NCBI RefSeq assembly: GCF_905220415.1
Contig: NC_059553.1
Location: 22,501 to 86,500, forward strand
Source of the DNA: Colias croceus
Taxonomy: Eukaryota > Arthropoda > Insecta > Lepidoptera > Pieridae
Reading direction: 5' to 3'
Length of the DNA stretch: 64,000 bases
The notes beneath the pieces are model-generated. The model had not been told where the DNA came from, did not search any database, and saw nothing but the letters and a program-made list of their open reading frames with translations. The position numbers and the translations under genes were made by a program. Below, in pieces: positions 38,201 to 48,837 of this stretch. Positions within the stretch are counted from its first letter, which is position 1. Each line of letters starts with the position of its first letter.

Positions 38201-39347
38201 TTGGAAAAAATAAAATTAAGAGTTCCCAGAATTTCCTCACGTTGCAGGGCCTTTAGACAAACGTACATAACGCCATGGAATAGAAACTGCTAACGCTAAT
38301 TATTGACATAAGCTCATGACATTTTGGTAATGGTTCGGTCACACTACCAACGACGAAGACGACCACGACCAAAATTCCAATCTTGCCGAAATTTGTTCAA
38401 AATCAATATTTAAATCTCTCGTCATTCTAGTACTCGGAAATAAAAAATTTCGAGGTCAATTAATAACAAAATAGGGTTTTTTTGCGATTTTCGCTGATAC
38501 GATAAGTTTATCATACAATCACCTGAACCAAAATTGTAGATCATCTAATTATCTATAAAAAATGTTAAATACATTTTTTTCCAGGAGCCTCCGTTTCTAT
38601 GAAAAACCTGTTTGTTTATTCATTGATCTCAAAAAAAATGTTTCCAAACACCAATACGACAGGAAATTCTTAAATGTCATTTTAATTATGTTTTGCACAA
38701 TTTTATTTAATTGCGACTGGTTGAAAATTTTGTTCGTGGTCGTCATTGTCGTTGGTAGGGTGACCGAATCCTTAGGCAAAACATCGTACGCTTATGTCAA
38801 TTTCTATCGATAGCGTATTCTATTCCTTGGCGTTTTGACATTTGTCTCGGCCTGCAGCTATACACATTTGAAGTCACTCTATGTAATACAAATTACGCCA
38901 ATAATGCCTTTTTAAAAAGAGCAGCTAAATTTTATAATGATAAATAATTATTAGATATTTTTCTATGTTCTTCATAATTATGTTCTTGTAATAGTTATAG
39001 AAATCAATTAAGAAATATCATTTTATGTAACTAGCTAATTTGTATAATTTAGATTATTTAGTTTTCTAATTTTGTAATGAAATGTGGGCTTTATTTAATA
39101 TTTTTCTTATTATATAGGTAGATTAGTTAGTTCATTTGCGAGAGGCTTGTTTTTATAATATGTTGTTTTTCTTTTTTTTAATAATAGAACATGTTGTGTG
39201 GTCGTAGTGAATTTTAGAACTTTTTATATGAAATCATGTATGACTGTTATGTTCTTATACAAATAAAATTAAAATAAAAAACATACGCAGGGTGCCGGCG
39301 GGCGCCAGCAGAGCGGCGAGCAGCGCGAGCAGCAGCGCGGGCGCCAT
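34887..39347 (-). CDS. Dpr-family (defective proboscis extension response) two-Ig-domain cell-surface protein, six coding exons
   Basis: I assembled this by reading splice sites on the - strand. Exons: 39347-39287, 36312-36041, 35952-35875, 35792-35709, 35449-35315, 35213-34887, all with GT donors and AG acceptors, total 957 nt, 318 aa, no internal stop. Residues 1-20 are a signal peptide (MAPALLLALLAALLAPAGTL). Ig domain 1: Cys in LAFLHCPVRN, Trp in ISWVRRRDWH, Cys in GTYECQ. Ig domain 2: Cys in INLVCIIEK, Trp in VFWYHNARMINYD, Cys in GNYSCRA. The C-terminus is a short hydrophobic tail (TLATAALLLLRASSA), as in GPI-anchored Dprs. WVRRRDWHI and FWYHN..MINYD are hallmarks of the family. Dprs bind DIP proteins at the surface of neurons and specify synaptic partners. 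Which dpr paralogue it is cannot be told by eye. Confidence 0.9.
35315..35449 (-). other. dpr coding exon 5 (linker and start of Ig2)
   Basis: Acceptor GGCAG, donor GTACTC. 45 codons, phase 0, with LVHLHVVVPEAFILG and the first Ig2 cysteine in INLVC. Confidence 0.88.
35709..35792 (-). other. dpr coding exon 4 (end of Ig1)
   Basis: Acceptor ATAG, donor GTTTGT. 28 codons, phase 0: VLHSEGSDDWILQIKYVQ then KRDNGTYECQ with the second Ig1 cysteine. Confidence 0.88.
35875..35952 (-). other. dpr coding exon 3 (Ig1 core)
   Basis: Acceptor TTTCAG, donor GTTTGA. 26 codons, phase 0, including ISWVRRRDWHIISSG and MYTNDERFQ. It is too short to stand out as an ORF. Confidence 0.88.
36041..36312 (-). other. 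dpr coding exon 2 (linker and start of Ig1)
   Basis: Acceptor CAACAG before 36312, donor GTGAGC after 36041. It encodes a spacer with an Ala/Glu-rich low-complexity stretch (EAEAAAEAEAAAEAAG), then the first strands of Ig1 with Cys in AFLHC. Confidence 0.87.
37131..38077. mobile_element. Non-autonomous inverted-repeat DNA element, 947 bp, inserted in the LINE
   Basis: Ends CTGCCGTCCTTTA... and ...TAAAGGAGGGCAG are inverted repeats of about 32 bases (AGCCGTTAGCC / GGCTTAACGGCT inside), flanked by AATT on both sides (37127-37130 and 38078-38081). LINE coding sequence continues on both sides. The interior has repeated TTAGCTAAAAAG-like words and no transposase. Superfamily not identified. Confidence 0.75.
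38303..38800. mobile_element. MITE-like element, 498 bp, with long inverted repeats, inserted in the LINE
   Basis: TTGACATAAGC at 38303-38313 and GCTTATGTCAA at 38790-38800. Inverted similarity extends about 80 bases inward (TCGGTCAC.CTACCAACGAC...GACGACCACGA shared). No credible transposase. The target duplication was not resolved. Confidence 0.72.
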
Positions 39348-39376
39348 CGGCCGCAGCTACTGCTACTGCATCCTCG
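39287..39376 (-). other. dpr exon with start codon and signal peptide
   Basis: Acceptor TTGCAG ends at 39377; donor GTATGT begins at 39286. ATG at 39347-39345 opens 20 codons plus one base. An upstream ATG CAG TAG mini-ORF lies in the same exon's leader. Because an acceptor precedes it, at least one further 5' non-coding exon must lie to the right. Confidence 0.85.
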
Positions 39377-40049
39377 CTGCAACACAATAATACGTGCGTT
39401 CATTCCCTGAACTTTCTAACTATCGCTTTCTTCTACATAGATAATTTCCACCCAGTTTCATGCTTTACAGTATGGAGATTATTTGCTGAATAATTCGCTG
39501 TACTTATATTAAATATTCTAATTCCCAAATCCTCAATTAATTATGACCTTGAATGCTGTAATCGCGTAGCAGAAGTAATTTATAAAACGTCAGATTTCAT
39601 AGAAAAGTGAATAAAAGTTACAGTACCAACATTTATTAACTTTGTTTTTCGAGTCAATAAACTGTTATGAAGCATGGCTATTTCTTTTTCATTTAAGCAT
39701 GCACCTGCACCGTGATCATTTTGGGGTCTAACTAATCATATTATAATATCCGGTGATACATTTTATTTACACGATTATAAATATACCTATACTCTTTATA
39801 ACATAGTTTTATTAGACTCGAAATGGCTGAATTGCATAAAACCGTCTGCAGCAAGAAAGCAAAAAGCAATCCGACCTACTTCGCTATTTGGGTTAAAATA
39901 AAATCGAAACTGGCAACAAGTCCGCGGCCGCCGCCGGTCACTTCTCACGAGTCACTTTACCAGGGGTCAAACATCACGTCTCCAATGACTAACTCTAGGC
40001 ACATTTTACGGTAATTTTTAAAGAATTTGTGCGAGAGGAGAATACCTTT

Positions 40050-40200
40050 AAAACTAGATTTCCGCCCACGGCTTTGCCCGCTTTATCTTAAACCTAATAA
40101 ATAATATACTAAAACCTTCCTCTTCAATCACTCTATCCATTAAAACCGCATCAAAATCGGTTGCCTAGCTTTTAAATATTAAAGCATAGGTACTTGTTTT
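40050..40200. repeat. Interspersed repeat relic (Lepidoptera-type RTE/SINE-like)
   Basis: Words such as TTTCCGCCCACGGCTTTGCCCGC and CCGCATCAAAATCGGTTGC are typical of widespread lepidopteran short repeats. Edges are approximate and the family was not fixed. Confidence 0.45.
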
Positions 40201-42167
40201 ATCGTATGTATCACTCGTAAATCAATTTGCGTCCATGTGGTAGGATTAAATAATCAAATTATTTATGTACTCGAATCGCAACCCTTCGCCGCAATGTTCG
40301 TAAGCTCTTATTTATTTGACTTATTAACAAATAAATAGCTATTCAATTGGCTACGCATAATACGGGCTAAAGAAATTAATTAACTGTGAAGGTCGTATCA
40401 CATATTGTATTGTTGTGCGCTGCGTAGAAAGTCAAGGTCATGTCAATTTAGTTTTTTAACGCGCACGCGACTGCGTAAGAAAGTATTATTTTAATGAATT
40501 TTCTACTTACTTGCTATATGCAGCGACTGTAGCTTTTAAACATTTCATCTTATTAAGCATAGTTTGAGTGTTTAAATAAATAAAAAAAGTGATCTATATT
40601 AGCTATCCAGATAATATACCGGGTGTAATCGTTAAGTGTGCACACTGCACAGGTGATTATCCGTAAATATTGCAGATATCAAACAACTTTAAATTGATAT
40701 TGAAAGTACTTCACCTAATGAGAAATACGATATTAATAACTTTTTAAAAATAAAAGGAGAATAATTATCCAAAAAATGTTACATATGAGGAGTGCACAGG
40801 CATTTCATAACGTTTACACCCTGTTTACTATTATTTATTTGCACTAAAATACGAATTCATCTACATAATATGGCCACAATGAATATCTTAAAAACATTGC
40901 GACATAATTGAAAACATCCTTCCAGTCACTGAGCTGCGAGCGTTGCTTCAACTCGAGCATATACAAAATATTCACTGTTAAACGCTTATGTTATTTACTA
41001 ATTAATTAAAGGCATTAATTGTACGCTTCATTTACGAAACGCAAACTGGCAACGCCGCACGCGGCAGCCGACCGACGACTGTGCGGCGACTCTGGCGGTG
41101 TTCGGAGCAGCCGGTGCAGGCAAAATAATAATTAAACACCGAAGCATTTTAGTGAGAATTAACATGATTATAAACATTGTTTATAATCTTGCGTCTAAAA
41201 GTGGAGTCGCGTGTCTGGTGTTCACTATACCCTTAAATTTTACTTTAATCCTTGTATATCCCGCAGTTCTAAAGCAACAAAGTTTCAAATAGGTACTAGA
41301 CTAATAAACTTTAATCCTATTCTTCGAAGTTAGGCTTAGACTAAGTCTAAGACTTAAAGAGGTTTTGTTTTTGTAAATATTTGAATCAAAAATAAATTGT
41401 TTATTTTATTTTACAGTTTAAGCGGGCCGCAGTGTAAAAATTTTTCTGTCAGATCAGACGCCCGTCGACACCACACCGCACACTTGTCAGAAATTTCCTT
41501 CCGGCAAGTATGAGTTTAGTTCGCGGTTGGCCGGCAGCATATAGTAGGTATAGTCTTGGGTTTACAAAAAGTAAGAAAAAGTAACAAAATGGATGACGAT
41601 CAGTTACTTTAATAGCATCATTGTTCTACTTAGTTGATAAAAATAAAATAAAACGTATAAACTGGGTTTATCCACTCAGTTGCAGAAGATGGCATGAGAG
41701 CCACATGAAACATTGAATTTGACAAAATTGATATTTACAGCAATAACGAGTCGCGGGCTTAGTTCAATCCTTCAATTCTTGTTTTGCAATTCTTGTCTGT
41801 GTCTTATTTTATTTAAAATTTCAGTTATGTAGTGTAAAGGTGGGTACATTCCCTCGTATTGGAAAGTGTCAGCTAATAAGGGTAGAGTCATTGTGGCCAA
41901 GGTGTCGATTTTCAAGACAGCCTCTAGCTCATTTGAAGTAATAAAAGTGAATATCTTTTTTTTTACTCTAAATGAGCCATACTTTCACGCCATTAAATCT
42001 ATTACTATGTAGGTATTTTTTTATTCCGAATTCCAAAGAACAGACTTAATTACTATGAAAAATTAAAATTAATTACTAATGCTTAGGCTTAATTACTATG
42101 AAAAATTAAAATTTTAAAGTTGATAAGATTATAAAAGTGCAAATACAGATTATATTACAGATAAGTA

Positions 42168-42265
42168 TTCTTGTCGGCTCTTCTCTATAGAAACTACTTT
42201 CCGAATCGGTGGTAAATATTCAATTAGGTGTGAATTTTGACGATTCAAAAGTGCTTCTAGCCACA
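42168..42265 (+). repeat. Relic of a LINE 3' UTR related to that of the element at 47326-51955
   Basis: Shares TTCTTG.CG..TCTTCTC.ATAGA.ACT.CTTTCCGAATCGGTGGTAAAT (allowing gaps) with 51812-51862, and the following GACGATTC.AAAGTGCT. Only the 3' portion remains. Confidence 0.6.
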
Positions 42266-42824
42266 GAGATGCTTTCAAATTCTCTCGTGCTTTTTGTAAA
42301 CTAGGCTTTATGCATTTTTGGCGCCAAATTCTGTTGTTATTTTATTGTCTACATAAATTAACAAGTTACGAAAAGCATTTGATAATAATTATTATTATCA
42401 TCGGCCAATTATGTCCCCACTGCATAAACGCTTGACAGATTGGCAATGCTTTGAAGCAGCTTTAACGGTCACGAGAATTTCATTGATGACTTCAGAACTC
42501 AGGTTCTTATCGATATTATACCTATACAAATAATAAATTGAAGTGTCTGTTAGTAAAATAACCTTTTTACTACACTTGGATGTTTAGCTACAAATACTAC
42601 AATACCTACTATAACAAAATTTATCGATGTTGTGCAAAATTCGTCGACAAACTTTTAGACAATATTTTATACTGAGACACATTTTTACCGAAATTCCTCA
42701 GAAACAGTTAATTCAACACTCATTTATCTAGCTGTAAGTACCTTGTTTTGTAATCTTAATTGGCTCATAGTTCTGTATCAATATATTAAGAAATGTTATT
42801 TATTGTAATGCTGTATGATTACGA

Positions 42825-42850
42825 AGAAATAAATAAATAAATAAATAAAC
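42825..42850. repeat. (AAAT)n microsatellite
   Basis: About six AAAT units after a LINE-tail-like AT-rich stretch; possibly the tail of a lost retroposon. Confidence 0.7.
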
Positions 42851-43199
42851 ATCCTCCTACACAATAATTAAGTGTAACATTGACAAAGGAGCACATAATT
42901 GAGGCAGCTCCTTTGAAGTGATTTATCTGTTGGGAGCGCTAATTGCCGCCGACAGCCCGACGGGCTCCGACAGCCGGCGCTTGCGACCTCACGAGCCTCC
43001 TCATAAAGGTACTTCATACATGCGGACATTTAACATTTGCGTACCTATCTAAATTAACTTCACAAGTAGAGCGGCCCAAGTTGCAACATTTTATGGCTAT
43101 TAGTATATGGCTTATCCAATATCGGATATTGTGACACAACAACATACATAACAATAACACGAAATCCGCAGTCAGAAGTCACCAAACACGTCACATCGC

Positions 43200-43450
43200 T
43201 CACACAAAGTTCACATGGCACTGAAGTTTATCACGAAATTCACAAGAACAGTGTGGATGCACAGCATTTTATACACGCGTCGTGGTTGGGCGGAGTGGGC
43301 CGCGACCGGCGGCAGCGCGTCCCGGAGCGCGGTGACTGCCGGAGCGCCGCGCCACCGCTCGCGCCCGCCGCACACCGCCGCCCGCCGCCTCACTGCCCCT
43401 CGTCGCCCCGCGGGCCTGTGGACTGTGGAGCCTTACCATCGCACCTTTAC
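43200..43450 (-). promoter_or_regulatory. Candidate promoter on the dpr strand
   Basis: On the - strand a GC-rich stretch (43440 to 43285) is followed by TATAAAA (43273-43267) and, further on, TCAGTG (43224-43219) and a GTGAGC donor-like site near 43203. The location upstream of the dpr start exon and on the same strand fits a first exon. The TATA to TCAGT distance is larger than usual, and no transcript evidence is available. Confidence 0.35.
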
Positions 43451-44332
43451 TTTTTGAATGACATCGATTCATTAAAGTAAACAATATTTGTCACCAATTG
43501 ATATATTGACGTTCAATATATTGACACTTTTCAATGGATTCGATATTCCACGTTTCAATTATTTAAGATGAACCATATTATGACAAATGCTGCGATTGCG
43601 AACAGTATTGAGGAGTATTGCCTGACATATCAATAGGAATTTTTCACAAATATAATTAATTTTAACAAAAAAATAAACCCACTTTATATTTTCAGAACTA
43701 AACCAAAAAATCGAAGGCACCAGCTTTCAAATAAAAAAAGAGTAAGTAATCGACATTGGTTCACCTAGTTCAAAGTAACTTCAAATTCACTTCACTTTTA
43801 CGGTAACACCCACGAAAAAAGGCTGATCTGACTTCTTACTCTTAAGTCAGTTGAATAACGAATAATGTTGATAGGTATTAAATGATTTAGGTGAAGATAT
43901 AGAATGAGTGGAAATGCAAATTATTAATCCATCGGGATTTCTAATTCACGGCCAAAATATTGTGGCCGTGGCCCGCCATTTCGTGTGATGTATTGTCCGT
44001 GAATTTAAAGTAAAACGTTTGCTGTTCTGGAAAGAGAAACTATTTTGAGTATCAATAAGAAAAAAAAGACGGGTTGCACTCCGGGAGTGCCGAAAGAAGT
44101 TTTCACTTCAAAAAAAATAATCGCAATAATTGGCTATAATAAATCAAAACATTGGAAAATTGGAAATGTTTTGTATTGTTTAAGTTTCGGTGCTCTCCCT
44201 GCATGGTACCGTTTGTTGTCCTTGATGTATCATCTGAATTAAAATTAATAAAAAATATGTCTGAGGTGTCACATGTGGGACACCCGATTGTAACGAAGTT
44301 CCTTTCGTTTTGTAATAAGAATACAGCGTTAC
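43451..44332. other. Non-coding AT-rich segment
   Basis: No gene, tRNA or element recognised; short ORFs look like chance. Confidence 0.5.
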
Positions 44333-44741
44333 CGCCGTTAGTACACCGAGACCGACGCATTCGCGAGCGGCAGCGAAACAACGAAAAATGTGTCAGTAGT
44401 ATAGCAGGTTTTCGCATATGATATGTCTCACTCTAGCACATAGACAGATGAAATACAAACAAAAATACTTTATTGTGTACCACAGAGAAAAGTACAAGTA
44501 AGGACACAATACATTGTTAATAAAAGAGCACAACAGGCGGTCTTATCGCTCAGACAGCGATCTCTTCCAGACAACCTGAAGACAACCTGAGATGAAATAG
44601 TTGCGTCCTTGTCAGTATTGTTTCGCAAGGAACTGCGAAATGGCCATTACACAGACGCATTGCGAAAAAGGTGCGAAAACATTGCTGTTTACTAACGTTC
44701 CGCAGATATTTCGCTACGCAGTAGTCGGTGTACTAACGGCG
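44333..44741. mobile_element. Possible inverted-repeat element, about 410 bp
   Basis: CGCCGTTAGTACACCGA (44333-44349) recurs inverted at 44725-44741, 17 of 17 bases, with weaker similarity further in. No coding capacity. It encloses a retroposon tail relic. Confidence 0.5.
44455..44560 (-). repeat. Retroposon 3' tail relic
   Basis: On the - strand GCGATAAGACCGCCTGTTG followed by ...CACAATAAAGTATTTTTGTT resembles 3' ends of lepidopteran RTE/SINE copies. Family by impression only. Confidence 0.45.
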
Positions 44742-47325
44742 TACAGGTAACAGTTTAGTTGACATCGGGTTTGAAGTGACAGGTGACGGGTAAGGGTGCG
44801 CGGTGGCGACACACGCAAGTTACAAATTATAATAACTTGAGACGTTGGCACAGACAGTTCGATTGGAAGCCGCAACCCAGTCGCACCGTCACATCGCACC
44901 GCAGCAGCGCCGTACCGCACCGTCGCACCGCCGCGGCCCTACCCTTGCATAGCCGCACTGTAGCACCCGCGCCGCATCGTCGCAACGTTGCGTTGCAGCG
45001 TCACATCGCACGCGCCGCACCACCGGATCGCCACGCTTGAACTAACCGCATATAGAAAATTTCACAGTCTCATGATGAAAATTATAGTATAGAGCTTTTG
45101 AGGCTCTATCATTTCTTATAAACCTATAAGGGATTTTAAATTAAACAATGTGTTTCTTCTGAAAACAAAAGAAACGACATTAAAAGTTTAATTTAACTTT
45201 AGCACACAATTTAAACAGTTCAAAGATTACGTCGTTCGCCATTATTAGTTCTCTCGCGACCTCTGTCGTAGGTATGTCTCACTAATGTTATATTATCTAT
45301 GCCGAGCGGTAAAATTCAAATCAACTAAACTTATAATACAAAGAAATGAAGTTTCTTTACAAACCTTTTACACGAGTCAAGAGTTTTTCGTAGTTATTTA
45401 ATGGCAATAATGAATATATAATAAATATAGGTAAAGAGGAAAACATAAACAACAGAAGATTGCATGTTCAAAATTGTAAAAGTTGAATTCCAAGCAACTA
45501 CGGCAACACCTGTTCCTAAATAGCAGTTAAACTTTTAGTCGCTTGTGCAAGTGTTGCAGACGCGGATAGACCGCGGGGCATATGGGAAGCGGTCTCTAAT
45601 CTAGTTGTTTCAGTTTGTAAGGATTTCCTTATCAATCGATTCCTTTTCATTTGAAAACAAGAGCGAAAAGTGTCCACTTGCATTTTTCAAATCCACTAAA
45701 CTAGAGCAGAGCGTATCTTAAAATGCGCATTTTTTGTCTTATTTTACTTTGCTTTGCATTCTTAGCTCGAGCATAAAGATTGCGCTAAATAGTGCTCGCC
45801 GAGACTAAGTGTTAATACGGCCGTGTGCGGGCGGCGGCAGGGGGTGTGCGGGGTGCAGCTCTACGGGGGAGTGAGGAGGGGGGAGGGGCGCACTCTAGAC
45901 GTAGTGAATATTCATGTTTGTTGCAGGCGCAGTTTCGCCGCCAGCCGCCGAGCTGCTATCGCTGTACGACACCACTGACAATTGCCGCTGAAATATTTAC
46001 TCTTTCAGACATTTTATATAATAATTATGTACATTATAATATTACAGTGTTATTCAGTTCACTTGTTAGTTTTATCCATTTGTTAACAAAGTTAGGTTTT
46101 AATTCGCATCGTGTTGAAGTCTGTTTTTTTTAAAATAATTATTAATCATTATTACACATTTTCTGATTTTGTTTTGAACGGTCTTAAAACTGAAGTCAGT
46201 TATGCTAAAGTATTATTATGTTAAGCATACGTAGATCAATAATAATTAATTTTTCGATATTATATAAGCTGTTATACAGCTCGTAATTCATCACTAACCG
46301 TGACACAACACGCTATTAACAATTACAATGACCGACTGAAACATTACAGAAACAGAGATGAGCTCTAGCTTAAACGCCCATCCGCCGCGCCGGGCCCCTA
46401 CGGGACACGGCCCACGGACCACGTCCACGGGCCACGACCACGATGCCGGAAGGAGAAACCTAATAACTTCCGCAATGCAGAATATAAATTGCCTTTGAAT
46501 ATAAATAATGCACATTTAAGTGCACGCCATGAATTGTGCGGTAAATAATTGTGACCGCTTCCATTTGTATGCTAATCAGCCACGGCGTTAACACTACAAT
46601 AGAGAATTAGTACGTGTTTAGTTGTGTACGGTGTACACGCTCTCACCTGGCAAACGATATTGTGTGCACGTGGGTCGGTGGTGGTCTGCAGCTAGAGCCT
46701 GGGTCTATAAACATTGTTAAGATAACTTCGAAGACTACTATTACATTTTTTTTTTAATGGAATCGTGCCTTATTCGTTCTGATTATATGTAGAGATTATA
46801 TGTAGAGCTGTTAGATTTTAAATTTTAAAATTAATTAATTATTGCTAAAATAGTAAATATTAGTATTTATTAACTATTTTATTGATTAAAAAGTGAAAAT
46901 AATTGTGAAACACACCTTTTATGTGATCTACGCAACGTTTTGTATAACGCGGAGGTCAACGTGTCAACGGTTATCCGAATTCAAACATCTTCTCAAATAA
47001 ACCAGGGGAGTACTAGTTTTATAATTTCATTGTTAATAATTATAAACGACACCTACATTCATTTGTAATACTAACACCGCTCATATTTAATGAGCTACGT
47101 CACAATAAATACATTGGCATAAAAGTTACCGTCTCACTTTGCTTGACAAGTTGGAAGCAATTTAGAAGACAAAAACTTATCGCCCCAGACAATATTATTC
47201 TTTACTCTTTACTACATCATACCGTTAATCACTTCATATCAACATTGAGTTCTATCATAATAGTATTCAGGAATAATTATCTCATACATTTCTTTTCATC
47301 TGTTTCAGCAACTTAAAAGTACAAC
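44742..47325. other. Non-coding, with GC-rich islands
   Basis: GC-rich patches at about 44870-45040 and 45820-45970 contain tandem-like CGCACCGTCG words and open frames of biased composition without recognisable domains. The rest is AT-rich. The 5' UTR of the LINE that follows may begin in the last few hundred bases. Confidence 0.45.
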
Positions 47326-48837
47326 ATGCTGACCCGCAAGGCAGTAGCTAAAGACATGGAGAATAAATTAAAAGCTACACTCCATGATTTAAAAGCTTCA
47401 CAATCTTTATGTGAAAAACTCATACAAGAGCGGGATGAAAGTGAATTAGAGATTCAAGAAATTATAAAAAGGAACTCTCTTCTAAAGGCCGAGCTGGCTG
47501 AACTACACATGAAATACATTCATAGTGAAGACAAGTGCAAAACCCTACAAGACGTTGTGGACAGCTTCCAGCAGTGCTCTAGTGACCATGAGAAAGCTCT
47601 TAGCCGTATCGCTGAGTTGGAATGTAGCTTAATGGAAGTGCAAGAGGACAATCCCAAGCGGCAATGCAACACACCAAGTAGTCTTCATGATGAATTAATT
47701 GAATGTGGACAGTTAAGTGGCTCTATAAACTTTAAAAAAATCAAATTCTCTTCGCATAAGAAGTTAAAAAAATATCTTAGATTAAGTAAGTTCATCAAGC
47801 GCACGCAATCTATTGTTAGAAAGAGTTCTTTAAAAAATATAGTTCAACTAGAGAAAGACAACAAAAACCTTGTTCAGGAGTTAGATAAATATCATAGGGA
47901 TCTAGAATATTATAAAATCTTGTATGATGTAGAAACAACTGAACTTAAGGAGAAGATAGACTCCTTAAGTCAAATGTTAAATGATGTGAACCAGAAATAC
48001 TCTTCTGCCCAAATGCAAATTAACGAGCATATACAAGAGGCAGATTATCTTATTAAGTTGAGCAATGACAATATGGATCGTTTTGAGTCGCTGACCAATA
48101 AATATGTATGTCAGTGTTCAAACAGTAACAATGAGCAACCGTCGCCCCATAAGTCTGACTACACAGACATACATAGTGTTAAACCCACTACCACAATTCA
48201 AACCAGTAATACTAAATACCTTTCAAAGCAGGAAATTATTGTGTTGTCGGATAATATTGGTCAGGGATTTGGCGCTATGCTTAACAATTTAGGGCTTAAA
48301 GTTACTAATGTTTGTACGCCTAACAGTTCATTTAAATATATAATCAAATCACTGGATCATTTCAGCTTTAATAAGAATAATATTGTAATTATATTATATG
48401 GGGACAGTTTAAATATAAATAATAAGGATATTGATGTAGGATTTAAAAAAATGTTAGATATTAGTAGTAAGACTAAATGTAAATTTATGTTGTGTACATT
48501 GCCATACCTACCTGGTTTAACACAGGAACAAAATAGATTAATTCATAATATGAATTTAAAATTGTATAACCTAACAAATCATCATTGTGATGCATTTATT
48601 TACTTTGACATTAACTTATGTATTAAATCTTTTACTCTGACAAGGAATACAGTGTATCTGCCATCTAGATATAAGCGTGAACTTGCTATGTTAATAGCAT
48701 ATAATATTAACCAGTCTGGTACATGTTCGGTATCAGACCATCAATCTACTATAATTTTATGTAGTAGTAATTATATTATACATCAACCTAGGTTAAGTGT
48801 TGACAGACAATCTAGCCCTAAGCTAGATTTAAACTAG
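47326..48837 (+). CDS. LINE ORF1: coiled coil plus SGNH-esterase-like domain
   Basis: 503 aa from ATG. Residues about 1-110 and 185-255 are heptad-rich (ENKLKATLHDLKASQ, ELKEKIDSLSQMLNDVNQ) and should form coiled coils. From about 305 to 465 the pattern EIIVLSDNIGQGFGAML...NNIVIILYGDSLN...CKFMLCTLPYLPG...PSRYKRELAMLI follows the strand order of SGNH/GDSL-type domains known in ORF1 of CR1-like LINEs. The canonical block I GDS is SDN here, and the usual GxND block reads YGDSLN, so catalysis is doubtful. No zinc knuckle is seen. Confidence 0.72.
   Translation: MLTRKAVAKDMENKLKATLHDLKASQSLCEKLIQERDESELEIQEIIKRNSLLKAELAELHMKYIHSEDKCKTLQDVVDSFQQCSSDHEKALSRIAELECSLMEVQEDNPKRQCNTPSSLHDELIECGQLSGSINFKKIKFSSHKKLKKYLRLSKFIKRTQSIVRKSSLKNIVQLEKDNKNLVQELDKYHRDLEYYKILYDVETTELKEKIDSLSQMLNDVNQKYSSAQMQINEHIQEADYLIKLSNDNMDRFESLTNKYVCQCSNSNNEQPSPHKSDYTDIHSVKPTTTIQTSNTKYLSKQEIIVLSDNIGQGFGAMLNNLGLKVTNVCTPNSSFKYIIKSLDHFSFNKNNIVIILYGDSLNINNKDIDVGFKKMLDISSKTKCKFMLCTLPYLPGLTQEQNRLIHNMNLKLYNLTNHHCDAFIYFDINLCIKSFTLTRNTVYLPSRYKRELAMLIAYNINQSGTCSVSDHQSTIILCSSNYIIHQPRLSVDRQSSPKLDLN

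Larger units (their letters stand above)
36411..39280 (+). pseudogene. Decayed non-LTR retrotransposon (LINE) in dpr intron 1, antisense to dpr
   Basis: RT fragments in order: LLRWLQSYISNRSQAVALKG, GIPKGSHLGPFLFTVYINDI, LLYADD (about 36630), then after a stop and frameshift LFLNPDK and VRDLRVILD. After two insertions the C-terminal parts follow: RRLFLDQMFLYKIILH (about 38130) and NNAFLKRAAKFYNDK (about 38910), then a 3' UTR and an A-rich end near 39280. The 5' part is missing. Jockey/CR1-like by general RT resemblance; the clade was not determined. The left edge is approximate. Confidence 0.75.
39377..43200. other. Non-coding, presumed dpr 5' intron with repeat relics
   Basis: AT-rich; ORFs are short and unrecognised. 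A GC-rich patch near 41050-41120 could be regulatory. Contains the relics listed separately. Confidence 0.5.

Noticed and set aside
43211..43393. 60-codon - strand ORF over the GC-rich island
   Set aside because: It runs through the candidate TATA box and has no homology pattern; more likely promoter/leader DNA.
44783..45040. 85-codon + strand ORF rich in Arg/His/Ala
   Set aside because: Composition follows tandem CGCACCGTCG-like words; no recognisable protein.
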